A DNA stretch of 21,663 nt from a virus (IMGVR_UViG_3300042540_000763:1-21663), one strand, 5' to 3'. Positions 13,858 through 21,107 are shown, counted from the first letter of the stretch. The notes: a model not told the origin generated them from the letters alone. Program-made: numbers and translations.

Positions 13858-15821
13858 TGCCAGGCGCTTTTCTATACGATAACGCGATCACAGCCGCTTC
13901 CCTTTCCAGCCCTATCATCGGCGGATCCATCGGCGGTGGCATCGGCGGCATTTTGGGGCCTGCCGGTGATCAGGCCAATGTGCCGACCATGCCGCTGCAA
14001 AATCTGCAAGACGCGCAACCGCGCCGCCGCGCGCGGCTGAATGCTTCCAGCGCGACAATCTATGCCGATTTCAATTCGGAGCGATCTGTGGATTGTGTGG
14101 CGCTGATTTCCACCACGCTTGGCGCGGGCGCTACCGTGCGGGCGCGCGTGGGTTCTCAGGAGGCGCTGGTGGAAGCCGCGCCGGTGGTGGCGCTGGATTT
14201 CATGCAGGCCGTTCCTTCCAGCATGGCGGCCTGGTCCGCCGCGCGTGGCGGTGGCGGCGGCGCGGGTGAGGCGACGTATTTTGGCAGCGATGGCTTGCTG
14301 AAAATCGCCACGGCTGGCGAGTGGCGCATAGACCACGCGCCCGGCACGGGCGAACGGCGCGGCCTGCTGCTGGAACCAAGCCGCACCAATGCCGCCTTGC
14401 AGGCGCAGGATTTTACGCAGGCGGCTTGGGTGAAAACCAATATCACTGCCGCGCGCGACGTGGTTGACCTTCGCGGCCTTGCCAATAGCGCATCGCGGCT
14501 GACCGCCACGGCGAATAACGCGACGGTGCTGCAAAGCATCACGGCGGCAAGTGCCGCGCGCATCACGTCCTTTTATCTGCGCCGCATCACTGGCACCGGC
14601 ACGGTGGAAATCACGCAAAACGGCGGCACGAATTGGACCGCCGTGACGCTGACTGGCGACTGGCAGCGCTTTTCCATTCCTTTCGCAACTATCACCAATC
14701 CGCAGATTGGTATTCGCATCGGCACCAGCGGCGATGTAATAGCGGTGGACGCGGCGCAATGTGAAATCGGCACTTTCCCAACCAGCCCGATATTGTCCGA
14801 AGGCACGGCGCTTACGCGGCAGGCGGATGGCGGAACAATTGCCATCAGCGCCACAGACCGCGCGACGTTATTCACTGAGTGTTTTCATGAAGCGCATCGC
14901 AGCGATGGTGTGGTAAGTGCAGGGTCAAACATCCAGATTGACGATGGCGGAACCAGCGTTATTCGAAATCGCCTTATCGCGCCGCCGAATACTACGGATG
15001 GTTTAATTAACAATTCAGGTAGCGCGGTTGCAGATTTCACTGGTGGATTGATTTCTCTGCCCGCCGCTGCATTGCAGGCGGTCGCCTATGCGGCGAACGA
15101 CATGGCGTATTCCCAAAACGGTGGTGCGGCGGAAACAGATACCTCTGGCGTCCTTCCTGACCTGACGCGCGTGGCGATTATTCAGGGCGAAGCCATCACA
15201 TATCTGCGCCGCCTGCGCGCGTATTCAGACCGCCTTTCAAACGCGCAACTTGTGGCACTAACCGCCACCGGATCAAGCCTTGTCGCCAGCCAGGTCACCG
15301 GCGACACCGGCACCATCGCGGCGGAAGCGGAGGCGGCGAACCAGGGCAATGTGATCCTGACACTGCCGGCGCCGACAGTGGGGCGCATCCTTCGCATTGA
15401 TATTGAAAACCCGACCGCGACCTTCACTGATATTGGCGTCTTGGCGGCGGGGCAGCTTTGGAAAACAGAGCGCAGCATCGCATACGGAATTGACGAGGGG
15501 CGGCTAATGCTTGATCGGCGCGACCGCAACGCCTTCACCGGGGCAGAGTTTCCAGTCCCGGCAGTAATCAATCCACGATATGCGCGGTTCACCTTGCCGG
15601 TTCTCTCCGATAACGAGGTCCGCACACAACACCGGGAACTTGTGCGCCAGCTTGGCGCGGCAGGCGATGGGCTTGTGATCCCTGACATTGCCGATGGCCT
15701 AGCCGAGCGCAACCGCCGCGCCTTGTGGGGCGGATTGAACGAGCCGGGCACAAACGCCGGAACGGTATTGGCCTCGTTCAATGTGAACGAGCGAAGCTTC
15801 ACAGTGACGGAGCGCGTGTAA
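13857..15821 (+). CDS. Lectin/discoidin-like tail protein with large inserted module
   Basis: Start at the ATG overlapping the upstream TGA (13857), giving 654 residues. Residues 1-100 ('PGAFLYDNAITAASLSS', 'SATIYADFNSERSVDCVALI', 'ATVRARVGS') and about 475-654 ('GRILRIDIENPTATFTDIGV', 'LAAGQLWKTERSIAYGID', 'ALWGGLNEPG') look like the two halves of a beta-sandwich tail protein common beside baseplate genes. Between them is a module starting 'LDFMQAVPSSMAAW', with 'GTGERRGLLLEPSRTNAALQ' near 160, a CBM-like beta region, and a LamG-type end 'YLRRLRAYSDRLSNAQLVAL' near 445-465. Such modules bind carbohydrates. The insert contains an AT-rich stretch (25/60 G+C at 15001-15060). It probably acts in host recognition. 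Its TAA overlaps the next ATG. Confidence 0.75.
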   Translation: MPGAFLYDNAITAASLSSPIIGGSIGGGIGGILGPAGDQANVPTMPLQNLQDAQPRRRARLNASSATIYADFNSERSVDCVALISTTLGAGATVRARVGSQEALVEAAPVVALDFMQAVPSSMAAWSAARGGGGGAGEATYFGSDGLLKIATAGEWRIDHAPGTGERRGLLLEPSRTNAALQAQDFTQAAWVKTNITAARDVVDLRGLANSASRLTATANNATVLQSITAASAARITSFYLRRITGTGTVEITQNGGTNWTAVTLTGDWQRFSIPFATITNPQIGIRIGTSGDVIAVDAAQCEIGTFPTSPILSEGTALTRQADGGTIAISATDRATLFTECFHEAHRSDGVVSAGSNIQIDDGGTSVIRNRLIAPPNTTDGLINNSGSAVADFTGGLISLPAAALQAVAYAANDMAYSQNGGAAETDTSGVLPDLTRVAIIQGEAITYLRRLRAYSDRLSNAQLVALTATGSSLVASQVTGDTGTIAAEAEAANQGNVILTLPAPTVGRILRIDIENPTATFTDIGVLAAGQLWKTERSIAYGIDEGRLMLDRRDRNAFTGAEFPVPAVINPRYARFTLPVLSDNEVRTQHRELVRQLGAAGDGLVIPDIADGLAERNRRALWGGLNEPGTNAGTVLASFNVNERSFTVTERV

Positions 15822-16837
15822 TGCACGATGCGGTTAAAGAAAAACTTGTTCGCGCGCATGAAGCGGTCAAAGAGCATGGCGCAATTCAGATCGCGGCCAA
15901 AAAAACCGGCACTCCCTTAACCACAATGCGAAAACGTTACAGTGAGGCGCTGGCATTACTTGGCCTGCCAGATGTGCGGCACCATCCAAAAAGCCTCGCT
16001 CACACGCCACTAATGGAGGCGCCGCAGTCGCCCAAAAGCGAATTGATTTCGCATTTGCCAGCAATCCAAAACGCCACGGCTTTGGCCTTTTCCGATTGCC
16101 ATTGGACAAGCCTCGTGCAGCCTCTATCGCTGGCGCATGAAGCCCTACTTATCATGGCGCGGTATATCAAGCCTGACTATCTTTTTTGTGTAGGTGACGC
16201 CCTAGACATGGGCGCAACATCACGCCACGCGCCGGTAATGTGGTCCGACGTATCGAAGCCCAAAGTCAAAGACGAACTCGCCGCCGGTCAAACACATTTG
16301 CGCGAATTGCGCGAGGCGGCGAGCAATCCATCATGTTACTGGATACGCGGTAACCATGATGATCGGTTTGACAAATATCTCGCAGCACACGCGGCGGCGT
16401 TTGAAGGCATGGGCGCCTTCACGCTTGCCGATTGGTTTCCGGACTGGCAAATGTGCTGGCGTCTCGACGTTGGCGATAACGTGTCTTTCGTGCATCGCTT
16501 TCACAATGGCGTCCATGCGGGATACAACAACGCCATGAAATCCGCCCGCACGGTTATCTCAGGCGACACACACGCGCTTGAGGTGAAGCCCTGGAATAAT
16601 TGGACGCGGCGCCTATGGGGCGTGCAATGCGGCATGATTGGCGATCCGGCTTGGCCCTGTTTTAATTACCGCCTGGCGCAACCTGGGCAGCAACAGCCGG
16701 GCTTCATTGTGCTGACATGGAAAGACGGGGAATTAATGACGCCAGAACCTTGCGAGGTTATTAACGGCGCGGCATGGTTCCGAGGTGAACCCGTCGCAGG
16801 GCGCGTGCGGGTGAAGGCGGGAAGGGCTACCGCATGA
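15821..16837 (+). CDS. HTH plus calcineurin-like metallophosphoesterase
   Basis: A 338-residue protein with an N-terminal helix-turn-helix-like segment (residues about 14-42, 'AIQIAAKKTGTPLTTMRKRY') and a metallophosphoesterase domain from about residue 85. The metal-site motifs are SDCH (91-94, the D-x-H), VGDALD (GD at 125-126), RGNHDD (GNHD at 177-180) and HNGVHAG (228-234). The final motif, normally GHxH, reads GDTH (248-251): the first histidine is aspartate. Enzymes of this family cleave phosphodiesters or phosphomonoesters with two metal ions. HTH plus phosphoesterase proteins occur in many phage late regions; their role is unknown to me. Start is the ATG overlapping the upstream TAA (15821); a longer start at 15725 would lie inside the tail gene. 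The 3' end overlaps the next gene by ATGA. Confidence 0.85.
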   Translation: MHDAVKEKLVRAHEAVKEHGAIQIAAKKTGTPLTTMRKRYSEALALLGLPDVRHHPKSLAHTPLMEAPQSPKSELISHLPAIQNATALAFSDCHWTSLVQPLSLAHEALLIMARYIKPDYLFCVGDALDMGATSRHAPVMWSDVSKPKVKDELAAGQTHLRELREAASNPSCYWIRGNHDDRFDKYLAAHAAAFEGMGAFTLADWFPDWQMCWRLDVGDNVSFVHRFHNGVHAGYNNAMKSARTVISGDTHALEVKPWNNWTRRLWGVQCGMIGDPAWPCFNYRLAQPGQQQPGFIVLTWKDGELMTPEPCEVINGAAWFRGEPVAGRVRVKAGRATA

Positions 16838-17076
16838 GCGCCGATATTGATGCGATTGTGCATGATGCGGAAACCTGGCGCGAGCAGCGCGACGCCATTG
16901 TGCGGGCGGCGTTGCAGTCGCTGGCGCAGTCTGGCGCGGGACTGGATTTTCTGGCGATGCAATTTGCGCTGGCAGCCGCCTTTGATGAAGCGGCGCGCCA
17001 TGAAATGACGCGGCAGGGATCGAGCATCGCTTGGGCCGTGCTGAAACGCAATTCGGAACGATTAAGCGCGCCTTAA
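16834..17076 (+). CDS. 80-residue helical protein of unknown function
   Basis: An 80-residue, largely alpha-helical protein beginning 'SADIDAIVHDAETWREQRDA' and containing 'LDFLAMQFALAAAFDEAARH'. It has no membrane segment. Its ATG overlaps the stop of the phosphoesterase gene (ATGA), indicating coupled translation with that enzyme. No family recognised. It lies between the tail-tip block and the lysis genes, where small variable phage proteins are common. Confidence 0.65.
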   Translation: MSADIDAIVHDAETWREQRDAIVRAALQSLAQSGAGLDFLAMQFALAAAFDEAARHEMTRQGSSIAWAVLKRNSERLSAP

Positions 17077-17094
17077 TGGTTGGAAGGTGAACCC

Positions 17095-17322
17095 ATGACC
17101 GCAAGCCGCCGCCCGCCCGAGAATAACCCCTTCGCCGCCGCGCTGCGCTTTCATGTGGAGGAAGCCATCGCCAATGGCGCGCGGGTGGCGGTGCTGATTT
17201 ACGAAGGCGACAAAGGCATTGAGGTCGCCACCGTGCCGCAAAGCCGCGCGCTTGCGGTGGGGCTAATAGCCTTGGCTGATGACGTTCTTTTACCGGATGA
17301 ACCCGATACCGAGGGAGATTGA
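17095..17322 (+). CDS. 75-residue protein of unknown function
   Basis: A 75-residue acidic protein. GGAAGG at 17082-17087 is a strong ribosome-binding site for the ATG at 17095, which is preferred over an in-frame TTG at 17080. The sequence ('NPFAAALRFHVEEAIANGAR', 'VAVLIYEGDKGIEVATVP', ending 'LLPDEPDTEGD') suggests one small alpha/beta domain. It lies 3 bases before the holin gene and is therefore in the lysis transcript, but nothing shows a lysis role. Confidence 0.65.
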   Translation: MTASRRPPENNPFAAALRFHVEEAIANGARVAVLIYEGDKGIEVATVPQSRALAVGLIALADDVLLPDEPDTEGD

Positions 17323-17325
17323 CAC

Positions 17326-17727
17326 ATGATCCCGATTGTGACCGCATTACTGCCCGCGCTGGGCACGTTGATAGATCGCCTAATCCCTGACCGCGCGGCG
17401 GCGGAGAAGGCCAAGGCTGAAATGGAGCTGCAGCTTGTGACGGCGGCTAATCAAGCCGCACTGGCACAAGTCGAGGTCAATAAGGTTGAGGCCGGGCATT
17501 CCAGCGTGTTCGTTGCCGGGTGGCGTCCGTCTATCGGATGGGTATGTGCCGCCGGGCTGGCATGGGCTTTCGTGGTCGCGCCAATCGCGTCTTGGGCGCT
17601 GCTGGTGTTGGGTATCAAGGCGGAATTGCCGGCCATCCAGTTTGATCACCTTTTCGAGCTGGTGTTGGCCATGCTTGGCATTGGCGGCTTGCGGACGTTC
17701 GAGAAACTGCGCGGGGTGGCCCGATGA
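17326..17727 (+). CDS. Holin of the 3-TM (GTA) family
   Basis: A 133-residue protein matching the three-TM holin family known from alphaproteobacterial phages and gene-transfer agents. There is a hydrophobic N-terminal segment ('IPIVTALLPALGTLIDRLIP', residues 2-21), a charged helical region (22-58), the conserved 'VAGWRPSIGWVCAAGLAW' leading into a membrane helix (about 69-97), and a last hydrophobic helix (about 108-122, 'HLFELVLAMLGIGG') followed by the basic tail 'LRTFEKLRGVAR'. Holins make the inner-membrane holes that release endolysin. The stop overlaps the endolysin ATG (ATGA), the usual lysis-cassette arrangement. Confidence 0.88.
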   Translation: MIPIVTALLPALGTLIDRLIPDRAAAEKAKAEMELQLVTAANQAALAQVEVNKVEAGHSSVFVAGWRPSIGWVCAAGLAWAFVVAPIASWALLVLGIKAELPAIQFDHLFELVLAMLGIGGLRTFEKLRGVAR

Positions 17728-18179
17728 TCTCCGCCCGCTGCGAATTGCGCTTGGCAGGCGTGCATCCTGACCTGGTGCGGGTGGTGCGCCGCGCGGCGGA
17801 AGGCGGGGCGTTGTTCCGGGTGGTGGAAGGCGTGCGAAGCCTGGAGCGCCAGCGCGACCTTGTGGCATCCGGCGCCTCGCAGACCATGAATAGCCGCCAC
17901 CTGACAGGTCACGCGATTGATATAGCGCCGATTGCCGATGGCGTTGTGTCCTGGAATTGGACGCACTTCTTTCCGCTTGCCGACGCTGTAGCCGATGCGG
18001 CGGTCACTGAGGGCGTCCCGATCATCTGGGGCGGCGCATGGGGCAGGCTGGTGCAAGACTGGCCCCAGGGCAGCTCTAGGGCGGCGCAGGCGGCATATGT
18101 GGCGGAACGGCGCGCGGCGGTGCGCAAGCCGTTCCTGGACGGACCGCACTTTGAATTGCCGGCGGCGGTTTATTCATAA
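17724..18179 (+). CDS. Endolysin, M15 zinc peptidase (D-Ala-D-Ala / L-Ala-D-Glu type)
   Basis: A 151-residue protein with the M15 peptidase motifs: 'VVEGVRSLERQ' (Arg38 region), 'SRHLTGHAIDI' with zinc ligands His59 and Asp66, and 'GPHFELP' with His142. It cleaves peptide cross-links or stems of peptidoglycan. Length is usual for single-domain phage endolysins of this class and there is no signal peptide, so export depends on the holin encoded directly upstream. It is the last + strand gene. No separate spanin gene (Rz/Rz1) is visible after it. Confidence 0.92.
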   Translation: MISARCELRLAGVHPDLVRVVRRAAEGGALFRVVEGVRSLERQRDLVASGASQTMNSRHLTGHAIDIAPIADGVVSWNWTHFFPLADAVADAAVTEGVPIIWGGAWGRLVQDWPQGSSRAAQAAYVAERRAAVRKPFLDGPHFELPAAVYS

Positions 18180-18184
18180 CGCAA

Positions 18185-18212
18185 ACCATCTTCCTGACAT
18201 CAGGAAAATGGT
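18185..18212. terminator. Hairpin at the convergent junction, possible terminator
   Basis: accat-c-ttcctg (18185-18196) pairs with caggaa-a-atggt (18201-18212): eleven pairs with one mismatch around a 4-base loop, six bases after the endolysin stop and between convergent operons. The place is right for a two-way terminator, but no clear T-run follows on either strand. Confidence 0.4.
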
Positions 18213-18251
18213 CGCGCGGTTGCGATAGCGTTAGACGGCTGGGCTTAGTTG

Positions 18252-18276
18252 AACCTTCACGTATCGCTTGAAGGTT
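18252..18276. terminator. Second hairpin at the end of the minus-strand operon
   Basis: aaccttca (18252-18259) pairs perfectly with tgaaggtt (18269-18276) around a 9-base loop. It covers the stop codon of the last minus-strand gene. No T-run follows. An 8-bp repeat alone can occur by chance in 21 kb, so this is weak. Confidence 0.28.
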
Positions 18277-18535
18277 GATCCTTCGCGGCGGCAAGCACGG
18301 CATCGGCAAGGGTTGCAACTGGAAAGGCTCTGCCGATGGGGCCAAGGCTTGGCAACACAAGGTCAGCATCGTCCAGCAGCGCGCGAAGGAACGTGGTGAC
18401 GGCATTGGCTGCCTTGCCTGTCTGCTTTTCGCATGGCCCGTGCATCATGCCGTGGCGCGTTTCAAAACACTCGCCTTCGCAAAGGCAGATCGCACAAGCC
18501 GCCTTATCCAGCGCGGCGCGGATGGGGTCAGTCAT
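18257..18535 (-). CDS. Cysteine-rich small protein of unknown function
   Basis: A 92-residue protein, last of the minus-strand cluster. Its N-terminal third has a cysteine cluster, 'CAICLCEGECFETRHGM' with Cys14, 17, 19 and 23, then His28, His32 and Cys35 ('HGPCEK'). This could hold zinc or another metal, though the spacing matches no family I can name. The rest is helical and acidic ('TTFLRALLDDADLVLPSLGP'). The ATG overlaps the stop of the preceding gene (ATGA at 18532-18535). Confidence 0.7.
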   Translation of the reverse strand: MTDPIRAALDKAACAICLCEGECFETRHGMMHGPCEKQTGKAANAVTTFLRALLDDADLVLPSLGPIGRAFPVATLADAVLAAAKDQPSSDT

Positions 18536-18720
18536 GGCTTTACCCCGTGCATCGCAACGTGTGTCAGGTATGCAACGATAATGCTGCGAACCATGTTCGG
18601 AACCTCATGCTCAGGCACCGCGCGCCGTCGCCCTGTTACAGATCGCATCCATTGCGCCGCTTCCGTGTCAGCCACGGCAAGGGCTTCCCGATAAATTGAG
18701 GTGTAGATGGGGTCAGCCAT
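18532..18720 (-). CDS. 62-residue protein of unknown function
   Basis: A 62-residue helical protein beginning 'MADPIYTSIYREALAVADTE' and containing 'MVRSIIVAYLTHVA'. The ATG at 18720 is chosen over the GTG directly before it because AAGGGGAAGG lies just upstream on the minus strand. It overlaps the preceding 224-residue gene by 8 bases and the following one by ATGA. No family recognised. Confidence 0.65.
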   Translation of the reverse strand: MADPIYTSIYREALAVADTEAAQWMRSVTGRRRAVPEHEVPNMVRSIIVAYLTHVAMHGVKP

Positions 18721-19387
18721 CACCTTCCCCTTTCAGCGCGCGGATGGCAGCCGGTATGTTTGGCCATGGTCCGCCAGTCGCAATGACCATTTCCGCTTTT
18801 TGTGCGGCTTTTTCCAAGACCTTACGCCGAAAAGCATAACCAGCCTTGCGAATATCTGGATCAATGCCGCTGATGCTGTTGGCAATTTCCATCGCAACCT
18901 GCGCCGCACATTCATGCGGATTAACCGGCAGGCTACCGTGATGATGGGATGTGTTGGCGTAAAGCAACGCGCGCTGATGGGCTTCGAATAAGGCTTCGCG
19001 CCGGACTTTCGCCACCAGATCAACAACGGATTGCGACACGGCAGGATCAAGCGCGGCGTCCACTTCCAGCCGAATCAGCCGCTGCAGCGCATCGGCTGGT
19101 GTTTCATGATCCTCGATTGGGCATAGCCAGTTTGTCAGCGCGTCATTGATTGCATCGCGCCATTTCAGCGCATCCGCCGCACGCGCTTCCACTTCGGCGG
19201 GCGTGAGGACTGGGCCAATAAGTGTGTATTTCGCATAATCTTTTGGGTCGGCAAGCTGGCCGCCGATGCGCCAAATTTCACCATCAAAGTATCTGATCGC
19301 TTGAACGTCGAGTGGAAGCAATATCCACCACCAGCCTTCGTTTGGTGGCACCCCAGGCTTGCCGGGCCATCCGTTATTGTCGTTCAT
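18713..19387 (-). CDS. Phage protein of unknown function with N-terminal 'GWWW…GPVLTPAEV' module
   Basis: A 224-residue protein. Residues 1-70 form a recurring module I associate with small alphaproteobacterial phage proteins: 'GWPGKPGVPPNEGWWWI', 'YFDGEIWRIGG', and 'YTLIGPVLTPAEVEA'. The remainder is helical and rich in Ala/Glu/Arg, with 'TPADALQRLIRLEVDAALDP' and a C-terminal 'YAFRRKVLEKAAQKAEM'. A His-rich patch (SHHHGS) lies near residue 147. No catalytic motif is evident. Start ATG overlaps the stop of the preceding gene (ATGA, 19384-19387). Confidence 0.65.
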   Translation of the reverse strand: MNDNNGWPGKPGVPPNEGWWWILLPLDVQAIRYFDGEIWRIGGQLADPKDYAKYTLIGPVLTPAEVEARAADALKWRDAINDALTNWLCPIEDHETPADALQRLIRLEVDAALDPAVSQSVVDLVAKVRREALFEAHQRALLYANTSHHHGSLPVNPHECAAQVAMEIANSISGIDPDIRKAGYAFRRKVLEKAAQKAEMVIATGGPWPNIPAAIRALKGEGDG

Positions 19388-19581
19388 GGCTTCCTCATTT
19401 CAGCAAGCGCGCGGGTTAGGTCCATGCTGGCACGGCGCAACGATCCGCATTGCTTAGGTGTGTGGTTGTGAAAGGTGTGGCCGTGCGCTTCATAAGTGCC
19501 TTGGGCCTTCTCCCATTCAGACACACGCGCAAGGAACCGCTTGGCCTCAGCCTTGGCGGTGGTGATGTTTTCCTTTCTCAT
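19384..19581 (-). CDS. Small basic phage protein ('SMDLTRAL' type)
   Basis: A 65-residue basic protein beginning 'RKENITTAKAEAKRFLARVS' and ending 'GSLRRASMDLTRALAEMRKP'. The C-terminal 'RRaSMDLTRALa.LRk' phrase recurs in small proteins of phages and plasmids in alphaproteobacteria as I know them; function unknown. Two short helices and charge suggest a nucleic-acid or protein-binding adaptor. AGGA lies directly before the ATG, and GGGAG a little further upstream. Overlaps both neighbours by ATGA. Confidence 0.65.
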   Translation of the reverse strand: MRKENITTAKAEAKRFLARVSEWEKAQGTYEAHGHTFHNHTPKQCGSLRRASMDLTRALAEMRKP

Positions 19582-19901
19582 TCCTTTTCTCCCAGCGCGG
19601 CGCGGGCAGGCGTCATGACGGTTTCCTCAATACGGCGGCGATTTTTCTTCATACTTGTCAGCATCGCATGGCATCGCGCAATGCCGCTAATGCTGACCGC
19701 ATCTGCCGTTTCAGCAAACGCATAAAAAGAACCAATGACCGCAGCCGCGTTGGTCAGCGCCTCCCGCAGCCGGGCGTTCTCGGCTTGCAACTCCGCGATC
19801 CGCTTCTGCAAGGCGTCATAGGTGACTTCATGGGCGGTCATTTCTTCCGCGCCTCCATCACCGCCCCGCGTCCGGTAATACTTGCCTTCTTCGATTTTCA
19901 T
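19578..19901 (-). CDS. Small coiled-coil phage protein
   Basis: A 107-residue protein starting at the ATG at 19901, where it overlaps the stop of the upstream small gene by ATGA; a longer reading to 19988 is possible but would cover that gene. The N-terminus 'KIEEGKYYRTRGGD' is a motif seen at the front of small phage proteins. A short parallel coiled coil follows ('YDALQKRIAELQAENARLRE', residues about 28-47), then a helical domain ending 'MTPARAALGEKE'. Unknown function. Confidence 0.62.
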   Translation of the reverse strand: MKIEEGKYYRTRGGDGGAEEMTAHEVTYDALQKRIAELQAENARLREALTNAAAVIGSFYAFAETADAVSISGIARCHAMLTSMKKNRRRIEETVMTPARAALGEKE

Positions 19902-20029
19902 ATCATCACCCCCAAAACTGCCAGCGCGACAATCGCCGCGCATATTGCCAAAATCGCCAGCGCATCGCTGCGCCTCAGTGGCCGGCACTGCCGATCAGGG
20001 CCAGGGCCGGGATAAAAGCCGCCGGTCAT
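19898..20029 (-). CDS. 43-residue single-pass membrane protein
   Basis: A short frame from the ATG at 20029 to TGA at 19898-19900, overlapping both neighbours by ATGA. Product: a Gly/Pro-rich front (MTGGFYPGPGPDRQCRPLRR), then one hydrophobic helix 'ALAILAICAAIVALAVLGVM'. The basic residues before the helix predict the N-terminus inside. The perfect start/stop overlaps on both sides support a real gene despite its size. Role unknown. Confidence 0.6.
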   Translation of the reverse strand: MTGGFYPGPGPDRQCRPLRRSDALAILAICAAIVALAVLGVMI

Positions 20030-20844
20030 GTGCAAGGCTCCTGATGCAAAAGCTGGCCAGCGTTTTCGCAAAACTGAATGTGACGAGAAAGCCCCAAAGA
20101 CGCTTGATCCAAAGCCCAATCAATCAATCCCGCCCGCATTTTGACGACATTTCGATGGCTTTCAGAAAACATGATGAAAGAGCGGGCTAAAAGATCAAAC
20201 CGATCTTTGCCGGCGCTTGTTTGGCCGCTATCAATTTGGCGGACCAGCGCCATAGCCACAGGCGGCAGGTTATCCCGCAGAGACGAGAAACCGCTCATTA
20301 AGTCCAAAACATACTCTTCCTTTTCTCCCATAAGAATTCTGATAACTGCCGCAAGCTTTACGGGCGAGCTGGTCCTTTTTGTCTTGCCGTTTGCGGCGTC
20401 AGAAACAGCATGCATAGTTAGAAGGCAGGCTTCAAGAACACGCTTTTGATCGGCATGAGTTAAGGTGTTTGCCGATCTACCATTCAATAATCTTGCGCCC
20501 AAATAAGCAATCTGAGCGACTGCGGGGCTAACGCCTTGGTTGTCTGCAAAGCTGCGCCGCCTATGAGTATCCATAACGTCAAAAGACTCGTCAGGCACGT
20601 CAGTAAAAAGCCAAACGGGAACCTTGCCGCCCGTTTCTTTGATCGCCGTCAAACGATGCTGCCCGTCCATAAGGCGCCCCGTAACGGATACCGCTATTCC
20701 TTGGTGAGAAACCTTCCAGGTTCCAAGCAAAATCTCCTTTTTGTAGCTTTCGCAAGCGTGGCGGTTAAAGGGCCGGTTAACCCTGTTTTTTTTCAGCAAC
20801 GCCTCTGCATATTCAGGCGTCATAATGACAAATTCTGCTTTCAT
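20026..20844 (-). CDS. ParB-like (DGQHR) phage protein
   Basis: A 272-residue protein with a ParB/Srx-like N-terminal domain. After 'MTPEYAEALLKKNRVNRPF' it has 'GIAVSVTGRLMDGQHRLTAI' with D60-G-Q-H-R64, then 'VPVWLFTDVPDESFDVMDTH' and 'RRRSFADN'. The DGQHR element is the conserved nucleotide-binding/nuclease-like core of this group. The C-terminal 160 residues are helical and not typical ParB DNA-binding sequence that I can recognise. GAGGAGG upstream of the ATG is the strongest ribosome-binding site in the cluster. Phage members of this family are thought to act in DNA metabolism or gene control; the precise role here is unknown. It is 11 bases from the SSB-like gene. Confidence 0.75.
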   Translation of the reverse strand: MKAEFVIMTPEYAEALLKKNRVNRPFNRHACESYKKEILLGTWKVSHQGIAVSVTGRLMDGQHRLTAIKETGGKVPVWLFTDVPDESFDVMDTHRRRSFADNQGVSPAVAQIAYLGARLLNGRSANTLTHADQKRVLEACLLTMHAVSDAANGKTKRTSSPVKLAAVIRILMGEKEEYVLDLMSGFSSLRDNLPPVAMALVRQIDSGQTSAGKDRFDLLARSFIMFSESHRNVVKMRAGLIDWALDQASLGLSRHIQFCENAGQLLHQEPCT

Positions 20845-20855
20845 GTGCTTCCTCC

Positions 20856-21107
20856 TCAGAACGGAATTTCATCGTCAAGATCAGCCGGCGCCGGGCGTGG
20901 CGCGGCTGGCGCGCTGGCGCCATCCTTCGGCTTGACCGACAGGCTAAAGAACCGCCCGGAACCGTCCTTGCGTTCCTTTACCCAGCCGGAAAGCCAATAG
21001 TCGCGGCCTTCGACGTTGATCGAGCCGGAAAAATCCGGATGCGTGTCTTGGGTCTTCCGGTCATTGCGCCCGAGAATGCCCTTGTTTGTGTTATCGTATC
21101 CACTCAT
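20856..21107 (-). CDS. SSB-like small protein with acidic C-terminal tip
   Basis: An 83-residue protein with a compact beta-rich front, 'HPDFSGSINVEGRDYWLSGW' then 'VKERKDGSGRFFSLSVKPKD' (residues about 23-62), consistent with a small OB-like fold. A flexible Pro/Ala linker follows, and it ends DLDDEIPF. That ending closely resembles the C-terminal tip of bacterial SSB (D-D-x-I-P-F) that recruits replication and repair proteins. It is shorter than canonical SSB. The gene lies beside a RecT-like gene, and its ATG overlaps that stop (ATGA), which fits a recombination pair. The single-strand binding role is inferred. Confidence 0.65.
   Translation of the reverse strand: MSGYDNTNKGILGRNDRKTQDTHPDFSGSINVEGRDYWLSGWVKERKDGSGRFFSLSVKPKDGASAPAAPRPAPADLDDEIPF

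Noticed and set aside
13872-14759. 295-residue minus-strand open frame opposite the lectin/discoidin-like gene
   Set aside because: Arg/His/Ala-rich antisense reading of a well-supported + strand gene; no sensible domain.
9873-15821. Possible diversity-generating retroelement target in the fibre and lectin genes
   Set aside because: No reverse transcriptase, no near-repeat template/variable pair and no C-type-lectin VR ending were seen in the window.
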